Below are positions 7,089-15,364 of a stretch of 26,560 bases of DNA, piece after piece. The position numbers and the translations under genes were made by a program. The notes under the pieces were generated by a model. That model was given only the letters and a program-made list of their open reading frames with translations. It ran no database searches and had not been told where the DNA came from. Numbering within the stretch: the first letter of the stretch is position 1; each line of letters opens with the position of its first letter. Source of the stretch: SHVZ01 sp044223515 (lineage in GTDB: Bacteria; Pseudomonadota; Alphaproteobacteria; SHVZ01); NCBI GenBank assembly GCA_044223515.1, contig JBGALV010000075.1, positions 1 through 26,560 of the forward strand, read 5' to 3'.

Positions 7089-9758
7089 GTGGCCGAGACG
7101 GCCGGCGCATCACCCAGCCAGATCGAACCCGCCGGCCCTCGCGGCGTCCGGCTCATGGGCGTGTTTTTCAGTATCCGCAGCCGCATCATCGGGCTGGTGT
7201 GCCTGACCGCGCTGCCGCTGCTGGCGGTCGGCGCCGGATTCGCGATCGAGAGCCTGGACGAGAAGCGCGCGAACGCCTTCGAGCTCGTGACCGCGCTCGC
7301 GCGCAGCAACGGAGCGCGCCTCGACGATGAGATCGCCACGGTGAACGCGCTGCTGATGGCGCTGTCCCACACGGTCTCGGTCGACGGCGACGTCGCCGCC
7401 AACGATGCCCTGCTCTCGCGCGTCACGGCGGAGCTCCCGCCCTACTTCAACGGTCTCGCCGCCTTCGGCGCCGACGGGCATAACGTCGGCCTCGCTCCCT
7501 TCCAGACGAGCGACCGAGCGCTCGTCGCCGCCGGGGAACACGACTACTTCGTGGAGGCGATGCGCGGTGGCGAGATCGCCTGGAGCCAGCCGCTTCTCGG
7601 CCCCCTCACCCGGCGCCCGCAGATCATCCTGGCACGCCCGATCCGGGGCGCCGATGGCAAGCCGGCCGGCGTCATCGCCGCCGGCATCATCCTCGAGGCG
7701 ATGGCCCGGATCTTCGACCATGTCGATCTGCCGCCCGGCGCGGTGATCCGCATCAGCAACGAGCGCGGCATCGTGCTCGCGCGCAGCACCGATGCGGGGC
7801 GATGGGTCGGCCGCGACCTTTCGCGCGATCCTTGGGTGATGTCGCACCTGGAAGCGGGTTTCGGCGTGGAAGAGGTGCAGTGGGCGGATGGCGGGGCGCG
7901 GCTGACCGCGTCGGTCCGGTCGAAGCAGGTTCCTTGGCTGGTGTCGGTCGGCATTCCGGCGGAGGCCGCCCTCGCCGGAAGCCGCGCAGCGAGCCGTCGT
8001 GCGGCGCTTCTCGGCGGGTGCGCGCTGGCGCTGGCGCTTCTCGCCGCATGGATCATGTCCGGGCGGCTGGCACGACCGATCCGCCAGCTGGTCGAGGACG
8101 CGCGTATCTTCGGCGGGGGCAACCTCGCCCACCGGAGCACCGTCTCCTCACGTAGCGAGATCGGCCTTCTCGCCGAGGCGCTGAACGGAACCGCCGACCA
8201 GATCGCCGACGCAACCCAGCGCCTGCGCGAAGTCGGCGACGAGCTGAGGACCCTCATCCAGGCGTCCCCGATCCCGATCATCGCCTCCGACCGCGAGCGG
8301 CGGCTGACGCTGTGGAACGGCGCCGCACACGCCATGTGGGGCTACGAGGACGCCGAGGTCATGGGCAAGTCGCCGCCCATGGCGACCGACGCAGAGGACG
8401 AGGCCGCGGCACGGACCTATTTCGGCCGTATCCTCGCCGGCGAGTCGCTGCTGGGCATCGACAGGCGCCAGCGGCGCAAGGACGGCTCGGAGGTCGAGAC
8501 ACGCATGTACGCGGCGCCGATTCCCGACGGCGAGGGCGGCGTGCGCGGCGTCGTCTCGCTGTGGCTCGACCGCACCGAGCGGAACGCGCTGGAGGCGCGG
8601 CTACGGCAGTCGCAGAAGATGGAGGCGGTCGGCCAGCTCGCCGGGGGCTTCGCGCACGACATCAACAACATCCTCGGCATCATCGTCGCGAACCTCGACA
8701 TGATGGATGCGGCGGAGCGCGACCGCAGCGAGGACCCGGCGCTGGTCGCCGCGGCGCTGGACGCCTCGCTCCGCGGCGCGGATCTCGTCCAGCAGCTCCT
8801 CGCCTTCTCGCGCCAGCAGCCGCTGGAAATGCGGCCCATGCGGATCAGGCCGACGCTCGAACGGTGGACGCCGCTGCTCCGGCGCACGCTCGGCGAGCGC
8901 ACGATGGTCGAGCTCGACCTGCCGGAGGATCTGTGGGAAGTGCTCGCCGATCCGACGCAGCTCGAATCCTGCCTGCTCAACGTCACGCTCAACGCGCGCG
9001 ACGCGATGCCCGACGGCGGCCGTCTCGTCATCTCGGCGCGCAACCTCTCCGTCGGCGCCGAGACCGCGTCGGTCAATCCGGGGCTGAGAGAGGGCGACTA
9101 TGTGATTCTCTCTGTCACCGACAGCGGAACCGGCATCGCCGCCGAGATCCTGCCCCGCGTGTTCGAGCCGTTCTTCACCACCAAGGATCCGGGGAAGGGC
9201 AGCGGCCTCGGCCTGTCGGTCGTCTTCGGCTACATGCGCCAGGCCGGCGGCACGGCGAAGATCTACAGCGAGGAGGGCCACGGGACCTCGGTCCTGCTCT
9301 ACCTGCCGCGGGTCGAGCGCGACGTAGTCGACGAAGCCGCAGCCGCCCAGGCCAAGGTCGCAGACGCGCCGCTTCGCGGCAGCGGCCGCATCCTGGTGGT
9401 CGACGACAATGCCGATATGCGTGCCGCGTCGGTGTCGATGCTGAAGAGCCTGGGATATTCCGTCGTCGAGGCCGGCAACGCGCACGAAGCGATCGGCACG
9501 ATGGACCGCGATCCCGATTTCGACCTCGTATTCAGCGACATCGTAATGCCGGGCGACCTCACCGGCATAGACCTTGCGCAGATTGCCAGGAGCCGCGGCG
9601 TGCGGATCCTGCTGACCTCCGGCTTCGCCAACCCGGTCGAGATTCACGCCGAGGCACAAGCTCAGGGTTTAGAAGTTCTCGCCAAGCCGTACCGCAAGGC
9701 TGATCTCGCGCGTCATGTCCGGTCCCTGCTCGGCTCCGGGGAAGCGTCCGGCGCATGA
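7089..9758 (+). CDS. Hybrid sensor histidine kinase (dCache-HAMP-PAS-HisKA-HATPase-REC)
   Basis: 889 residues, inner membrane. TM1 is about 33-53 and TM2 about 305-323. Between them lies a periplasmic dCache-like sensor (about 58-290, NGLAAFGADGHNVG, QIILARPIRGADGKPAGVIAAGI). HAMP follows at about 324-376, PAS at 382-500 (IIASDRERRLTLWNGAA), and a HisKA H-box with phospho-acceptor H523 (GGFAHDINNILG). The ATPase has N635 (LNARDAMP), DSGTGIA (678-684) and GKGSGLGLS (702-710). The C-terminal receiver carries D817 (FSDIVMPGD). All catalytic residues look intact. The start is GTG 2 nt after the receiver gene; ATG 7155 (residue 23) is an alternative, and neither has a strong Shine-Dalgarno. Its core closely resembles the next kinase, while the sensor differs. 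The stimulus is unknown, probably a small external molecule. Confidence 0.94.
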   Translation: MAETAGASPSQIEPAGPRGVRLMGVFFSIRSRIIGLVCLTALPLLAVGAGFAIESLDEKRANAFELVTALARSNGARLDDEIATVNALLMALSHTVSVDGDVAANDALLSRVTAELPPYFNGLAAFGADGHNVGLAPFQTSDRALVAAGEHDYFVEAMRGGEIAWSQPLLGPLTRRPQIILARPIRGADGKPAGVIAAGIILEAMARIFDHVDLPPGAVIRISNERGIVLARSTDAGRWVGRDLSRDPWVMSHLEAGFGVEEVQWADGGARLTASVRSKQVPWLVSVGIPAEAALAGSRAASRRAALLGGCALALALLAAWIMSGRLARPIRQLVEDARIFGGGNLAHRSTVSSRSEIGLLAEALNGTADQIADATQRLREVGDELRTLIQASPIPIIASDRERRLTLWNGAAHAMWGYEDAEVMGKSPPMATDAEDEAAARTYFGRILAGESLLGIDRRQRRKDGSEVETRMYAAPIPDGEGGVRGVVSLWLDRTERNALEARLRQSQKMEAVGQLAGGFAHDINNILGIIVANLDMMDAAERDRSEDPALVAAALDASLRGADLVQQLLAFSRQQPLEMRPMRIRPTLERWTPLLRRTLGERTMVELDLPEDLWEVLADPTQLESCLLNVTLNARDAMPDGGRLVISARNLSVGAETASVNPGLREGDYVILSVTDSGTGIAAEILPRVFEPFFTTKDPGKGSGLGLSVVFGYMRQAGGTAKIYSEEGHGTSVLLYLPRVERDVVDEAAAAQAKVADAPLRGSGRILVVDDNADMRAASVSMLKSLGYSVVEAGNAHEAIGTMDRDPDFDLVFSDIVMPGDLTGIDLAQIARSRGVRILLTSGFANPVEIHAEAQAQGLEVLAKPYRKADLARHVRSLLGSGEASGA

Positions 9759-12361
9759 GTCCGCGCATCCGAGCGATCCTGATCCAGATCGTGATCGCAG
9801 GCGCCGGCCTCGCCTGCACGGCGATCATGTACCTCTCGGCGCAGCATCAGGACGAGGATCGCGTCCGCACGGCGATGGAGTTCCGCGCCGACTGGCGCGC
9901 GTCCGACCTTGCCTGGAAGCTCGAGAATCTCGGCCAGAGCGTCCTCGCGGTCGCGGCGGCGATCTCATCGGATCCGGACCTGTCGATCGAGCGCATCCGC
10001 CGGATGGACGCGCGGCCGATCGCCGGCCAGGAGGCGATCCTGGCGTTCGGCTGGCTGCCGCGCGTACCGAAGGACAGCCGTTCCAGCTTCGAGCAGGAGG
10101 TCCGGCAAGCCGCTCATCCCGACTTCAGGATCTCCGACAATCTCGGCGGCCGCTTCATTCCGGCCGGCGAGCGGGATACCTATTTCCCCATCGCACACGC
10201 ATGGACCTTCGACGCGCAGGCGCCCGGCCTCGGCCTCGACGTCCTGGCGGATCCCGCGGTCAGGAGTGCGGCGGAAACCGCCCGCGATCACGGCTGGGCG
10301 ATGGCGACGCCTCCGGTGCGCTCACCGATCACTGGCCGGCTGACGATGGTGCCGATCGCCCCCGTCTATCAGGGCGGCGTCGCTGCGACAGTCGAGGAAC
10401 GTCGAGACCGGCTCGCCGGATATGTCATCGCCAGGGTCCAGCTGATCGGCGCACTGAACCGGGCGATCGCCAACACGCCCCTGATGCCGGAGACTCTCTA
10501 CGTCTTCAGCAAGCAGAACGTCGGCGAGCCCATCGTCCCCTTCGCCGAGTACGAGGGCAGCTCCGCCGGTTTCGCCAGCCGCGGAGACGCCGTCGACCTC
10601 TCCCAGCTGGGCGGAATGGTCACGGTCCGCTCGACGAAGATCTTGGGTACCGACTGGACCCTCGGCTTCCATTTTCCGCCGTCGATGCTCGATGAGCAGA
10701 GGTCCGCCGGCCTCTGGGGCCTGATCCTGGCCGGGATTCTGGCGACGGTCGCCGTCATGCTGGTCGCAGGACGCGAGTCCCTGCAGGCCATGCGAAGCGA
10801 GCGCCTGGCGGCCGCCCGCGCCGTCGACCTCGACCGCGAGATCGATGAGCGCCGGCGCATCGAGGCGACCAGCACCGCGATCATCGAGCAGTCGCCCTTC
10901 GCCATCGTCGGCCTGCGTCCGGACCGCCAGGTGATGCTGTGGAACCGGGCGGCGGAGCGGATCTTCGGCTACAGCGCCGCCGAGGCCGTCGGCAATCCCT
11001 ACGCGCTGGTGCCAACGGAAGGGCAGGCCGAGTTCGACAAGATCATCCAGCAGGTTTCGTCGGGCGAGCGCCTGGTGGACGTAGAAGTCCGGCGGCGGCG
11101 CAAGGACGGCACCTTGGTCGACATCGTCTTTTCCGGCGCCCCGCTCCACGGCGCCGACGGCGCGCTGCGCGGGCTGGTCTTCGTCCTGCAGGACGTCACC
11201 GATCGGAAGGCCATCGAGGCGCAGCTCCGCCAGTCGCAAAAGATGGAGGCGATCGGCCAGCTATCCGGCGGCATCGCGCACGACTTCAACAACATGCTGG
11301 GCGCGATCATCGGCAACCTGGAGATCGCGACCGACGAGAAGAAGGACGTCGCGCGCATCCACGAGCAGATCGAGAACGTCATCGAGATCGCGGTGCGCGG
11401 CGGCCAGCTCGTGCAGCGGCTGCTCGCATTTGCGCGACGGCAGATGCTGGCGCCGAAGGTGATCGACGTCGCCGCCGTCGTCGACGGCATGGTTCCCTTG
11501 CTGAGGCGCACGATCGGCGAGGCGATCGAGATCAAGGGCGTGCACGATGCCGGGATCTGGACCGTGGTCGCTGACCCCTCGCAGCTCGAGAGCGCGATCC
11601 TCAACCTGGCGATCAACGCCCGCGATGCGATGCCTGGCGGCGGCTGCCTGGCCATCACCGCCGCCAACGTCACCGTCGACGCCGAGATGGCGCCGATCTA
11701 TCCCGACCTGAAGCAGGGCGACTACGTCCTGATCTCGGTTGCCGACACCGGAACCGGCATGACGGCCGACGTCGTCTCGCGCGCCTTCGAGCCGTTTTTC
11801 ACGACGAAGGCCGTCGACAAGGGAACCGGGCTTGGCCTGGCGATGGTCTACGGCTTCCTGCGCCAGAGCGGCGGTACCGCCAAGATCTACAGCGAGCTCG
11901 GCCACGGCACGACGATCCACCTCTACCTGCCGCGCGCCCAGGCGACGGAACGCGCGCAAGCTGCCTCGCCCGAAGCCGAAGCGCCGAGGGGGACCGAGCG
12001 GGTGCTGCTGGTCGAGGACAACGCCGAGGTGCGCGAGGTCGCCAGCATCATGCTGGCCAATCTCGGCTACCAGGTGGTCACGGCAAACGACGGGATCGCG
12101 GCGCTCGCGCTGGTCGACCGCGGCGAGGCATTCGATCTGCTGTTCAGCGACGCGATCATGCCGGGCATGTCGGGCATCGAGCTTGCGAAGGAAGTCCGCC
12201 GCCGTCGCCCGGGCATGCCGATGCTGCTGACTTCCGGCTTCGCCAGCCCGGTCGCGGTGCGTGACGAGGTCAAAGCCGAAGGCATCGCCTTCCTTGCCAA
12301 GCCCTACCGGCGGGTCGCGCTCGCCGCGAAGATACGGGAAGTCATCAACGCGGGAGCGTGA
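9755..12361 (+). CDS. Hybrid sensor histidine kinase (CHASE-PAS-HisKA-HATPase-REC)
   Basis: 868 residues, inner membrane. TM1 is about 8-28 and TM2 about 318-338. The periplasmic loop (about 70-250) is CHASE-like: ILAFGWLPRVPKDSRSSFEQEV, FRISDN, DTYFPIAHAW, LGLDVLADPAVRSAAETARDHG. PAS lies at about 370-485 (FAIVGLRPDRQVMLWNRAA). HisKA has H509 (GGIAHDFNNMLG). The ATPase shows NARDAMPGGG, DTGTGMT and GTGLGLAMVYG, and the receiver has D799 (FSDAIMPGMSG). The start overlaps the previous stop (ATGA). CHASE domains sense small extracellular ligands; which one cannot be told. It is the last gene of the operon. The next gene is convergent, with only 9 bp between, so no terminator room exists. Confidence 0.94.
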   Translation: MSPRIRAILIQIVIAGAGLACTAIMYLSAQHQDEDRVRTAMEFRADWRASDLAWKLENLGQSVLAVAAAISSDPDLSIERIRRMDARPIAGQEAILAFGWLPRVPKDSRSSFEQEVRQAAHPDFRISDNLGGRFIPAGERDTYFPIAHAWTFDAQAPGLGLDVLADPAVRSAAETARDHGWAMATPPVRSPITGRLTMVPIAPVYQGGVAATVEERRDRLAGYVIARVQLIGALNRAIANTPLMPETLYVFSKQNVGEPIVPFAEYEGSSAGFASRGDAVDLSQLGGMVTVRSTKILGTDWTLGFHFPPSMLDEQRSAGLWGLILAGILATVAVMLVAGRESLQAMRSERLAAARAVDLDREIDERRRIEATSTAIIEQSPFAIVGLRPDRQVMLWNRAAERIFGYSAAEAVGNPYALVPTEGQAEFDKIIQQVSSGERLVDVEVRRRRKDGTLVDIVFSGAPLHGADGALRGLVFVLQDVTDRKAIEAQLRQSQKMEAIGQLSGGIAHDFNNMLGAIIGNLEIATDEKKDVARIHEQIENVIEIAVRGGQLVQRLLAFARRQMLAPKVIDVAAVVDGMVPLLRRTIGEAIEIKGVHDAGIWTVVADPSQLESAILNLAINARDAMPGGGCLAITAANVTVDAEMAPIYPDLKQGDYVLISVADTGTGMTADVVSRAFEPFFTTKAVDKGTGLGLAMVYGFLRQSGGTAKIYSELGHGTTIHLYLPRAQATERAQAASPEAEAPRGTERVLLVEDNAEVREVASIMLANLGYQVVTANDGIAALALVDRGEAFDLLFSDAIMPGMSGIELAKEVRRRRPGMPMLLTSGFASPVAVRDEVKAEGIAFLAKPYRRVALAAKIREVINAGA

Positions 12362-12370
12362 GCGCCGCGA

Positions 12371-12865
12371 TCAGAAGGGATCAGAGCCGGCGACGTAGAG
12401 CGCGGCGATCGCCTCGATGCCGGCCTGGTCCTCGGCATCGAAGCGCGACGGGATCGGGGCGTCGAGATCGAGCACGCCGATCACCCGGCCGTCGCGCATC
12501 AGCGGCACCACCAGCTCCGAGCGCGAGGCGGCGTCGCAGGCGATGTGGCCCGGGAAGGCGTGCACGTCCTCGACCAGGATCGAATGGCCTCGCGCGACCG
12601 CGGTGCCGCAGACGCCCTTGCCGACGGGGATGCGGATGCAGGCGGGCCTGCCCTGGAACGGGCCGAGCACGAGCTCGTCGGGGGAACGGAGAAAGTAGAA
12701 GCCGGCCCAGTTGAGGTCCGGCATCGACGTATAGAGCAGCGCCGAGAGGTTGGCGGCGTTGGCGATCGGGTCGCGCTCGCCGGCCATAAGTCCCTGAAGC
12801 TCGCGCGCGAGCTCGCGATAGAGATCGGGCTTCGAGGCACCCGCGACGACCTTGGTCTGGAACAT
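12371..12865 (-). CDS. msrC: Free methionine-(R)-sulfoxide reductase, GAF type
   Basis: 164 residues forming one GAF domain. fRMsr reduces free (not protein-bound) methionine-R-sulfoxide in the cytosol. The fold core NWAGFYFLRSPDELVLGPFQGRPACIRIPVGKG is family-typical, and all three mechanistic cysteines are present: C76 (PACIR), C86 (GVCG) and C110 (IACDA). SELVVP, VIGVLDLDAP and FDAEDQ complete the GAF signature. I choose ATG 12865 over 12886 because GGAGG lies 6 nt before it and homology begins there. That Shine-Dalgarno is buried in a strong hairpin (12870-12904). With exported MsrA 8 kb away, the genome can repair both protein-bound and free methionine sulfoxide. It is probably co-transcribed with, or reads on from, the BA14K gene upstream. 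Confidence 0.93.
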   Translation of the reverse strand: MFQTKVVAGASKPDLYRELARELQGLMAGERDPIANAANLSALLYTSMPDLNWAGFYFLRSPDELVLGPFQGRPACIRIPVGKGVCGTAVARGHSILVEDVHAFPGHIACDAASRSELVVPLMRDGRVIGVLDLDAPIPSRFDAEDQAGIEAIAALYVAGSDPF

Positions 12866-12869
12866 GAAA

Positions 12870-12904
12870 GACCTCCGCCCCGGCAAGACGCCGAGGCGGA
12901 GGTC
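12870..12904 (-). promoter_or_regulatory. Hairpin masking the Shine-Dalgarno of fRMsr
   Basis: On the minus strand GACCTCCGCC (12904-12895) pairs perfectly with GGCGGAGGTC (12879-12870). After a single mismatch a second stem CGGC/GCCG closes a 5-nt loop. The 3' arm contains the GGAGG that serves the ATG at 12865, and TTTC links the hairpin to the start codon. It lies between the BA14K stop and fRMsr. It may repress translation until opened, or be a terminator for the upstream gene, but there is no U-run. Confidence 0.6.
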
Positions 12905-12923
12905 ATATCACCGGGACCTGCCC

Positions 12924-13454
12924 TCAGCTATAGGGCGAGAGGCAGTAGGCGCGCGGCCCGTGGAACGGCTGGAAGGTGTTGTCGTAGGGATTGTACGAAC
13001 GATAGGTGCGTCGGCACCAATCCACATGGGGATTGGGCGCGACGACCACGGGCACCGGGGCAGGCTGGGCCGCGCCGGCGATCAGCGCGCCGGCAGCGAA
13101 GGCCGCGAGCGGGAACCAGAAGCCGTTGTACTCGCGATAGCCGTGGCGATGGGACCGATAGCCGCGATGGCCGTTGTAGTAGGCGTAGCTGCCGCGGCGC
13201 TCGAAGTTGCCCGAGTAGCTCGGCCGGTCGAAGCGGCGGCGATCGTAGTTGCGGTCGGCGCGGATCGAGCCGTCGCGGCTCGGAATCGCGGCCCGTCCCT
13301 CGCCGACGTCGCGTCCGCGCGGGGTGAAGCGGGTCTCGCCGGTTGCGCTCTCGTTGCCGCCCGCGGCGGCACCTTCGGCGAAAGCGGGCGCCGTACCCAG
13401 CGCCAGCAGGACCGCGAGGGCCGAGGCGCCGAGGCCGAATGAACGGATTTTCAT
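12924..13454 (-). CDS. BA14K-family envelope protein
   Basis: 176 residues. Residues 1-26 form a Sec signal peptide (ALAVLLALGTAPAFA). A basic, Arg/Tyr/Gly-rich low-complexity stretch follows (about 75-108, RRRFDRPSYSG, RRGSYAYYNGHRGYR), then a short hydrophobic segment (about 113-127, FPLAAFAAGALIAGA) that may anchor it. The C-terminal block VDWCRRTYRSYNPYDNTF...GPRAYC matches the BA14K motif (WCxxRYRSYDPxxxTYxGxDGxRxxC) with its two cysteines. BA14K proteins are small rhizobiales-type envelope proteins, first seen as a Brucella immunoreactive protein with lectin-like activity; their physiological role is unclear. AGGAG precedes the ATG. A GGAAC-N16-CATT promoter resembling the alphaproteobacterial EcfG stress type lies 40-64 bp upstream. 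Confidence 0.82.
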   Translation of the reverse strand: MKIRSFGLGASALAVLLALGTAPAFAEGAAAGGNESATGETRFTPRGRDVGEGRAAIPSRDGSIRADRNYDRRRFDRPSYSGNFERRGSYAYYNGHRGYRSHRHGYREYNGFWFPLAAFAAGALIAGAAQPAPVPVVVAPNPHVDWCRRTYRSYNPYDNTFQPFHGPRAYCLSPYS

Positions 13455-13493
13455 GACTATCTCCTGGGAGAGGCCGAACAGCCTGTCTCAGGA

Positions 13494-13518
13494 AATGACA
13501 CGGACGCGGCTTGGTTCC
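13494..13518 (-). promoter_or_regulatory. Candidate EcfG-type promoter of the BA14K gene
   Basis: On the minus strand GGAAC (13518-13514) and CATT (13497-13494) are separated by 16 bp. The published EcfG general-stress consensus is GGAAC-N16-17-CGTT, so only one base differs. Predicted start of transcription gives about a 30-nt leader containing the AGGAG ribosome site. No EcfG or PhyR gene is in the window. Confidence 0.4.
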
Positions 13519-13524
13519 CCTGCG

Positions 13525-13548
13525 CCCTTCTCGGTCACGAGAAGCGGG
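13525..13548 (-). terminator. Stem-loop after the metal-chelate ABC operon
   Basis: CTTCTCG (13527-13533) and CGAGAAG (13538-13544) form a perfect 7-bp stem with a GTCA/TGAC loop, a few bases past the stop of the binding-protein gene. Flanking C and G bases could lengthen it with a bulge. There is no T-run, so rho-independent activity is uncertain. Confidence 0.4.
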
Positions 13549-14562
13549 TCACAAGGTCCCGCTCAGAATCTCCGTCACCGCCGCATCCGCGAGCTCGTGA
13601 TCGAAGAACCGCCGGTAGAACGACTTGGTTTCCGCCGCCAGGTTCAAACCGGCGACGCGGCCGGGATGGAAGGTCTCCGCCGCCCATAGCACGGTCAACG
13701 GCTGCTCGGCCGTCCGGTTGGACCAGGTGTGCGCGCCGACCGGCACGACATAGACCTTGCCGCTCCTGGCGGCCTTGAGGGTCTTGAACACGCGGTCCGC
13801 GGTCACGAGCTGGACGTCCTTGGGCTCGGTCACGATCAGGATGTCCGGATCCCAGGCGATCAGCTGCTCGAGCGAGAAGGTCTTGCTCTCCGCCGTGCGG
13901 CCGTCGTTGGTGACGCTGATGCCGCCGGCGGCCGGGATCCACCATTCGGCGATCAGCCGCGGCTGGGTCAGCGTCGAGGGTTGGAAGTAGAGCACGGTCG
14001 GCCGCCTGGAGGCCTCGACCGGCGCTAGCGCCTTGGCGACGCGTTCGATCGTCTCGTCGAAATAGCGCTGGTAGGCGACCGCGCGCTCGGGCTTGCCATA
14101 GACCTCGCCCAGCACCGTCATGCAGCGCTTCACGTCCTCCGGCTCCTGCCAGGAGAGGAAGATCGTCGGGACCCCGCGCGACTCCAGCGGGCCGACGCTC
14201 TCGCGGTGCATGGTCAGGACCACGTCGGGCTTCGCCAGGAGGATCGCCTCGACGTTCGGCTCGCGGTTCGGCTGCTGCATCGTCGGCTGGCCGGCGATGT
14301 TGGGGGCGAACACCGTCTGGTACTTCCAGTGCGCGCGGGCGAAATCGGCGAGGCCGTTGACGATCGTGCGCCCCTCGCCCATCGCATAGACGAAGCTGTT
14401 GACCACCGGCAGCGATCCCAGGGTCACCGTGCGCTCGATCCGCGCCGGCAGCGCCACCTTGCGGTCGACCATGTCGACCACCGTTCGGGCCTGCGCCCAT
14501 GCGGCATTCGGCAGGACCGCCGTCGCGGCCGCGGACATAACGAGCCGGCGCCTGGTCAGCAT
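13549..14562 (-). CDS. ABC transporter substrate-binding protein, iron-chelate/cobalamin type
   Basis: 337-residue periplasmic receptor of the FecB/FepB/BtuF fold. The N-terminus MLTRRRLVMSAAATAVLPNAAWAQA is a Tat-like signal (twin Arg, moderate hydrophobic core, AxA cleavage). The mature part opens TVVDMVDRKVALPARIERTVTLG, the usual first strand of this class. NVEAILLAKPDVVLT (about 105-119) and LEQLIAWDPDILIVTEP (about 232-248) are the two lobe signatures that precede the ligand cleft. It is the last gene of the permease-ATPase-receptor operon, 13 nt after the ATPase stop. Ligand is probably a ferric siderophore or similar metal chelate; cobalamin or heme cannot be excluded. No TonB-dependent outer-membrane receptor gene is nearby. 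Confidence 0.9.
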   Translation of the reverse strand: MLTRRRLVMSAAATAVLPNAAWAQARTVVDMVDRKVALPARIERTVTLGSLPVVNSFVYAMGEGRTIVNGLADFARAHWKYQTVFAPNIAGQPTMQQPNREPNVEAILLAKPDVVLTMHRESVGPLESRGVPTIFLSWQEPEDVKRCMTVLGEVYGKPERAVAYQRYFDETIERVAKALAPVEASRRPTVLYFQPSTLTQPRLIAEWWIPAAGGISVTNDGRTAESKTFSLEQLIAWDPDILIVTEPKDVQLVTADRVFKTLKAARSGKVYVVPVGAHTWSNRTAEQPLTVLWAAETFHPGRVAGLNLAAETKSFYRRFFDHELADAAVTEILSGTL

Positions 14563-14575
14563 GATGATCTCCCCC

Positions 14576-15364
14576 TCAATCGCGATGCACGGGAACGCAG
14601 AGATACTGTCCGCCGGCGCGGCCTTCGGCCACGCGGATCACCTCGATCGGCGTGCCGTAAAGCCGGCCGAGCGCGGCCGAGGTCAGAAGATCCTCCGGCG
14701 CCGCGGGACCGTCCAGGCGTCCGTCCTTCAGGAGTGCCACGTCGCCGCCGACGGCAAAGGCGTGGTCGGGCAGGTGCGTGGTGAAGAGCACGGCATAGCC
14801 GTCCTCGGCGAGCGCGCGGATCACGCGGAGGATGCGCGCCTGGTTGCCGAGGTCGAGCCCGGCGCAGGGCTCGTCCATGACCAGCACCTTCGAGCCTTGC
14901 GCCAGCGCGCGGGCGACCAGGACCATCTGGCGCTCGCCGCCGCTGAGCTCGAGGAACGACCGCTCGGCGAGATGCGCGATGCCGAGGCGCGCCATCGCCT
15001 CGCGCGCGATGCGGCGGTCGTCCCGGCTCGGGCTCGCCATGAAGCGGAGATGCGGCGTGCGCCCCATCAGCACGACGTCGAAGGCAAGGAAGGCGAAGAC
15101 CGACGCGGTGTCCTGCGGCACATAGGCCATCAGGCGCGCGGCCTCCGCCGGGCCGAGGGTCAGGAGATCGCGGCCGTCGAGCGCGACGTGCCCCGAGGAG
15201 AGACGCTCCAGGCCGAAGAGGCAGCGGAGCAAGGTCGTCTTGCCGGTGCCGTTGGGGCCGAGCAGGCAGAGCACGCGGCCGGCCTCGAGATCGAACGAGA
15301 CCTCGTCGAGCAGAAGCGGCCCGCCGGCGTAGGCGAAGCGGAGATGGCCAGCGCTCAGAACCAT
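14576..15364 (-). CDS. ABC transporter ATP-binding protein, FepC/BtuD type
   Basis: 262 residues, peripheral inner-membrane ATPase driving metal-chelate import with the FecCD permease. Walker A GPNGTGKTT (36-44), Q-loop Q84 (YVPQD), signature LSGGERQ (140-146), Walker B VLVMDEP with catalytic E165, D-loop GLDLGNQ and switch H197 (TTHLPDH) are all intact. Length and the short C-terminal tail after the helical domain are typical of the FecE/FepC/BtuD group. Its start overlaps the permease 3' end by 10 nt, so translation is coupled. No odd features. Confidence 0.95.
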   Translation of the reverse strand: MVLSAGHLRFAYAGGPLLLDEVSFDLEAGRVLCLLGPNGTGKTTLLRCLFGLERLSSGHVALDGRDLLTLGPAEAARLMAYVPQDTASVFAFLAFDVVLMGRTPHLRFMASPSRDDRRIAREAMARLGIAHLAERSFLELSGGERQMVLVARALAQGSKVLVMDEPCAGLDLGNQARILRVIRALAEDGYAVLFTTHLPDHAFAVGGDVALLKDGRLDGPAAPEDLLTSAALGRLYGTPIEVIRVAEGRAGGQYLCVPVHRD

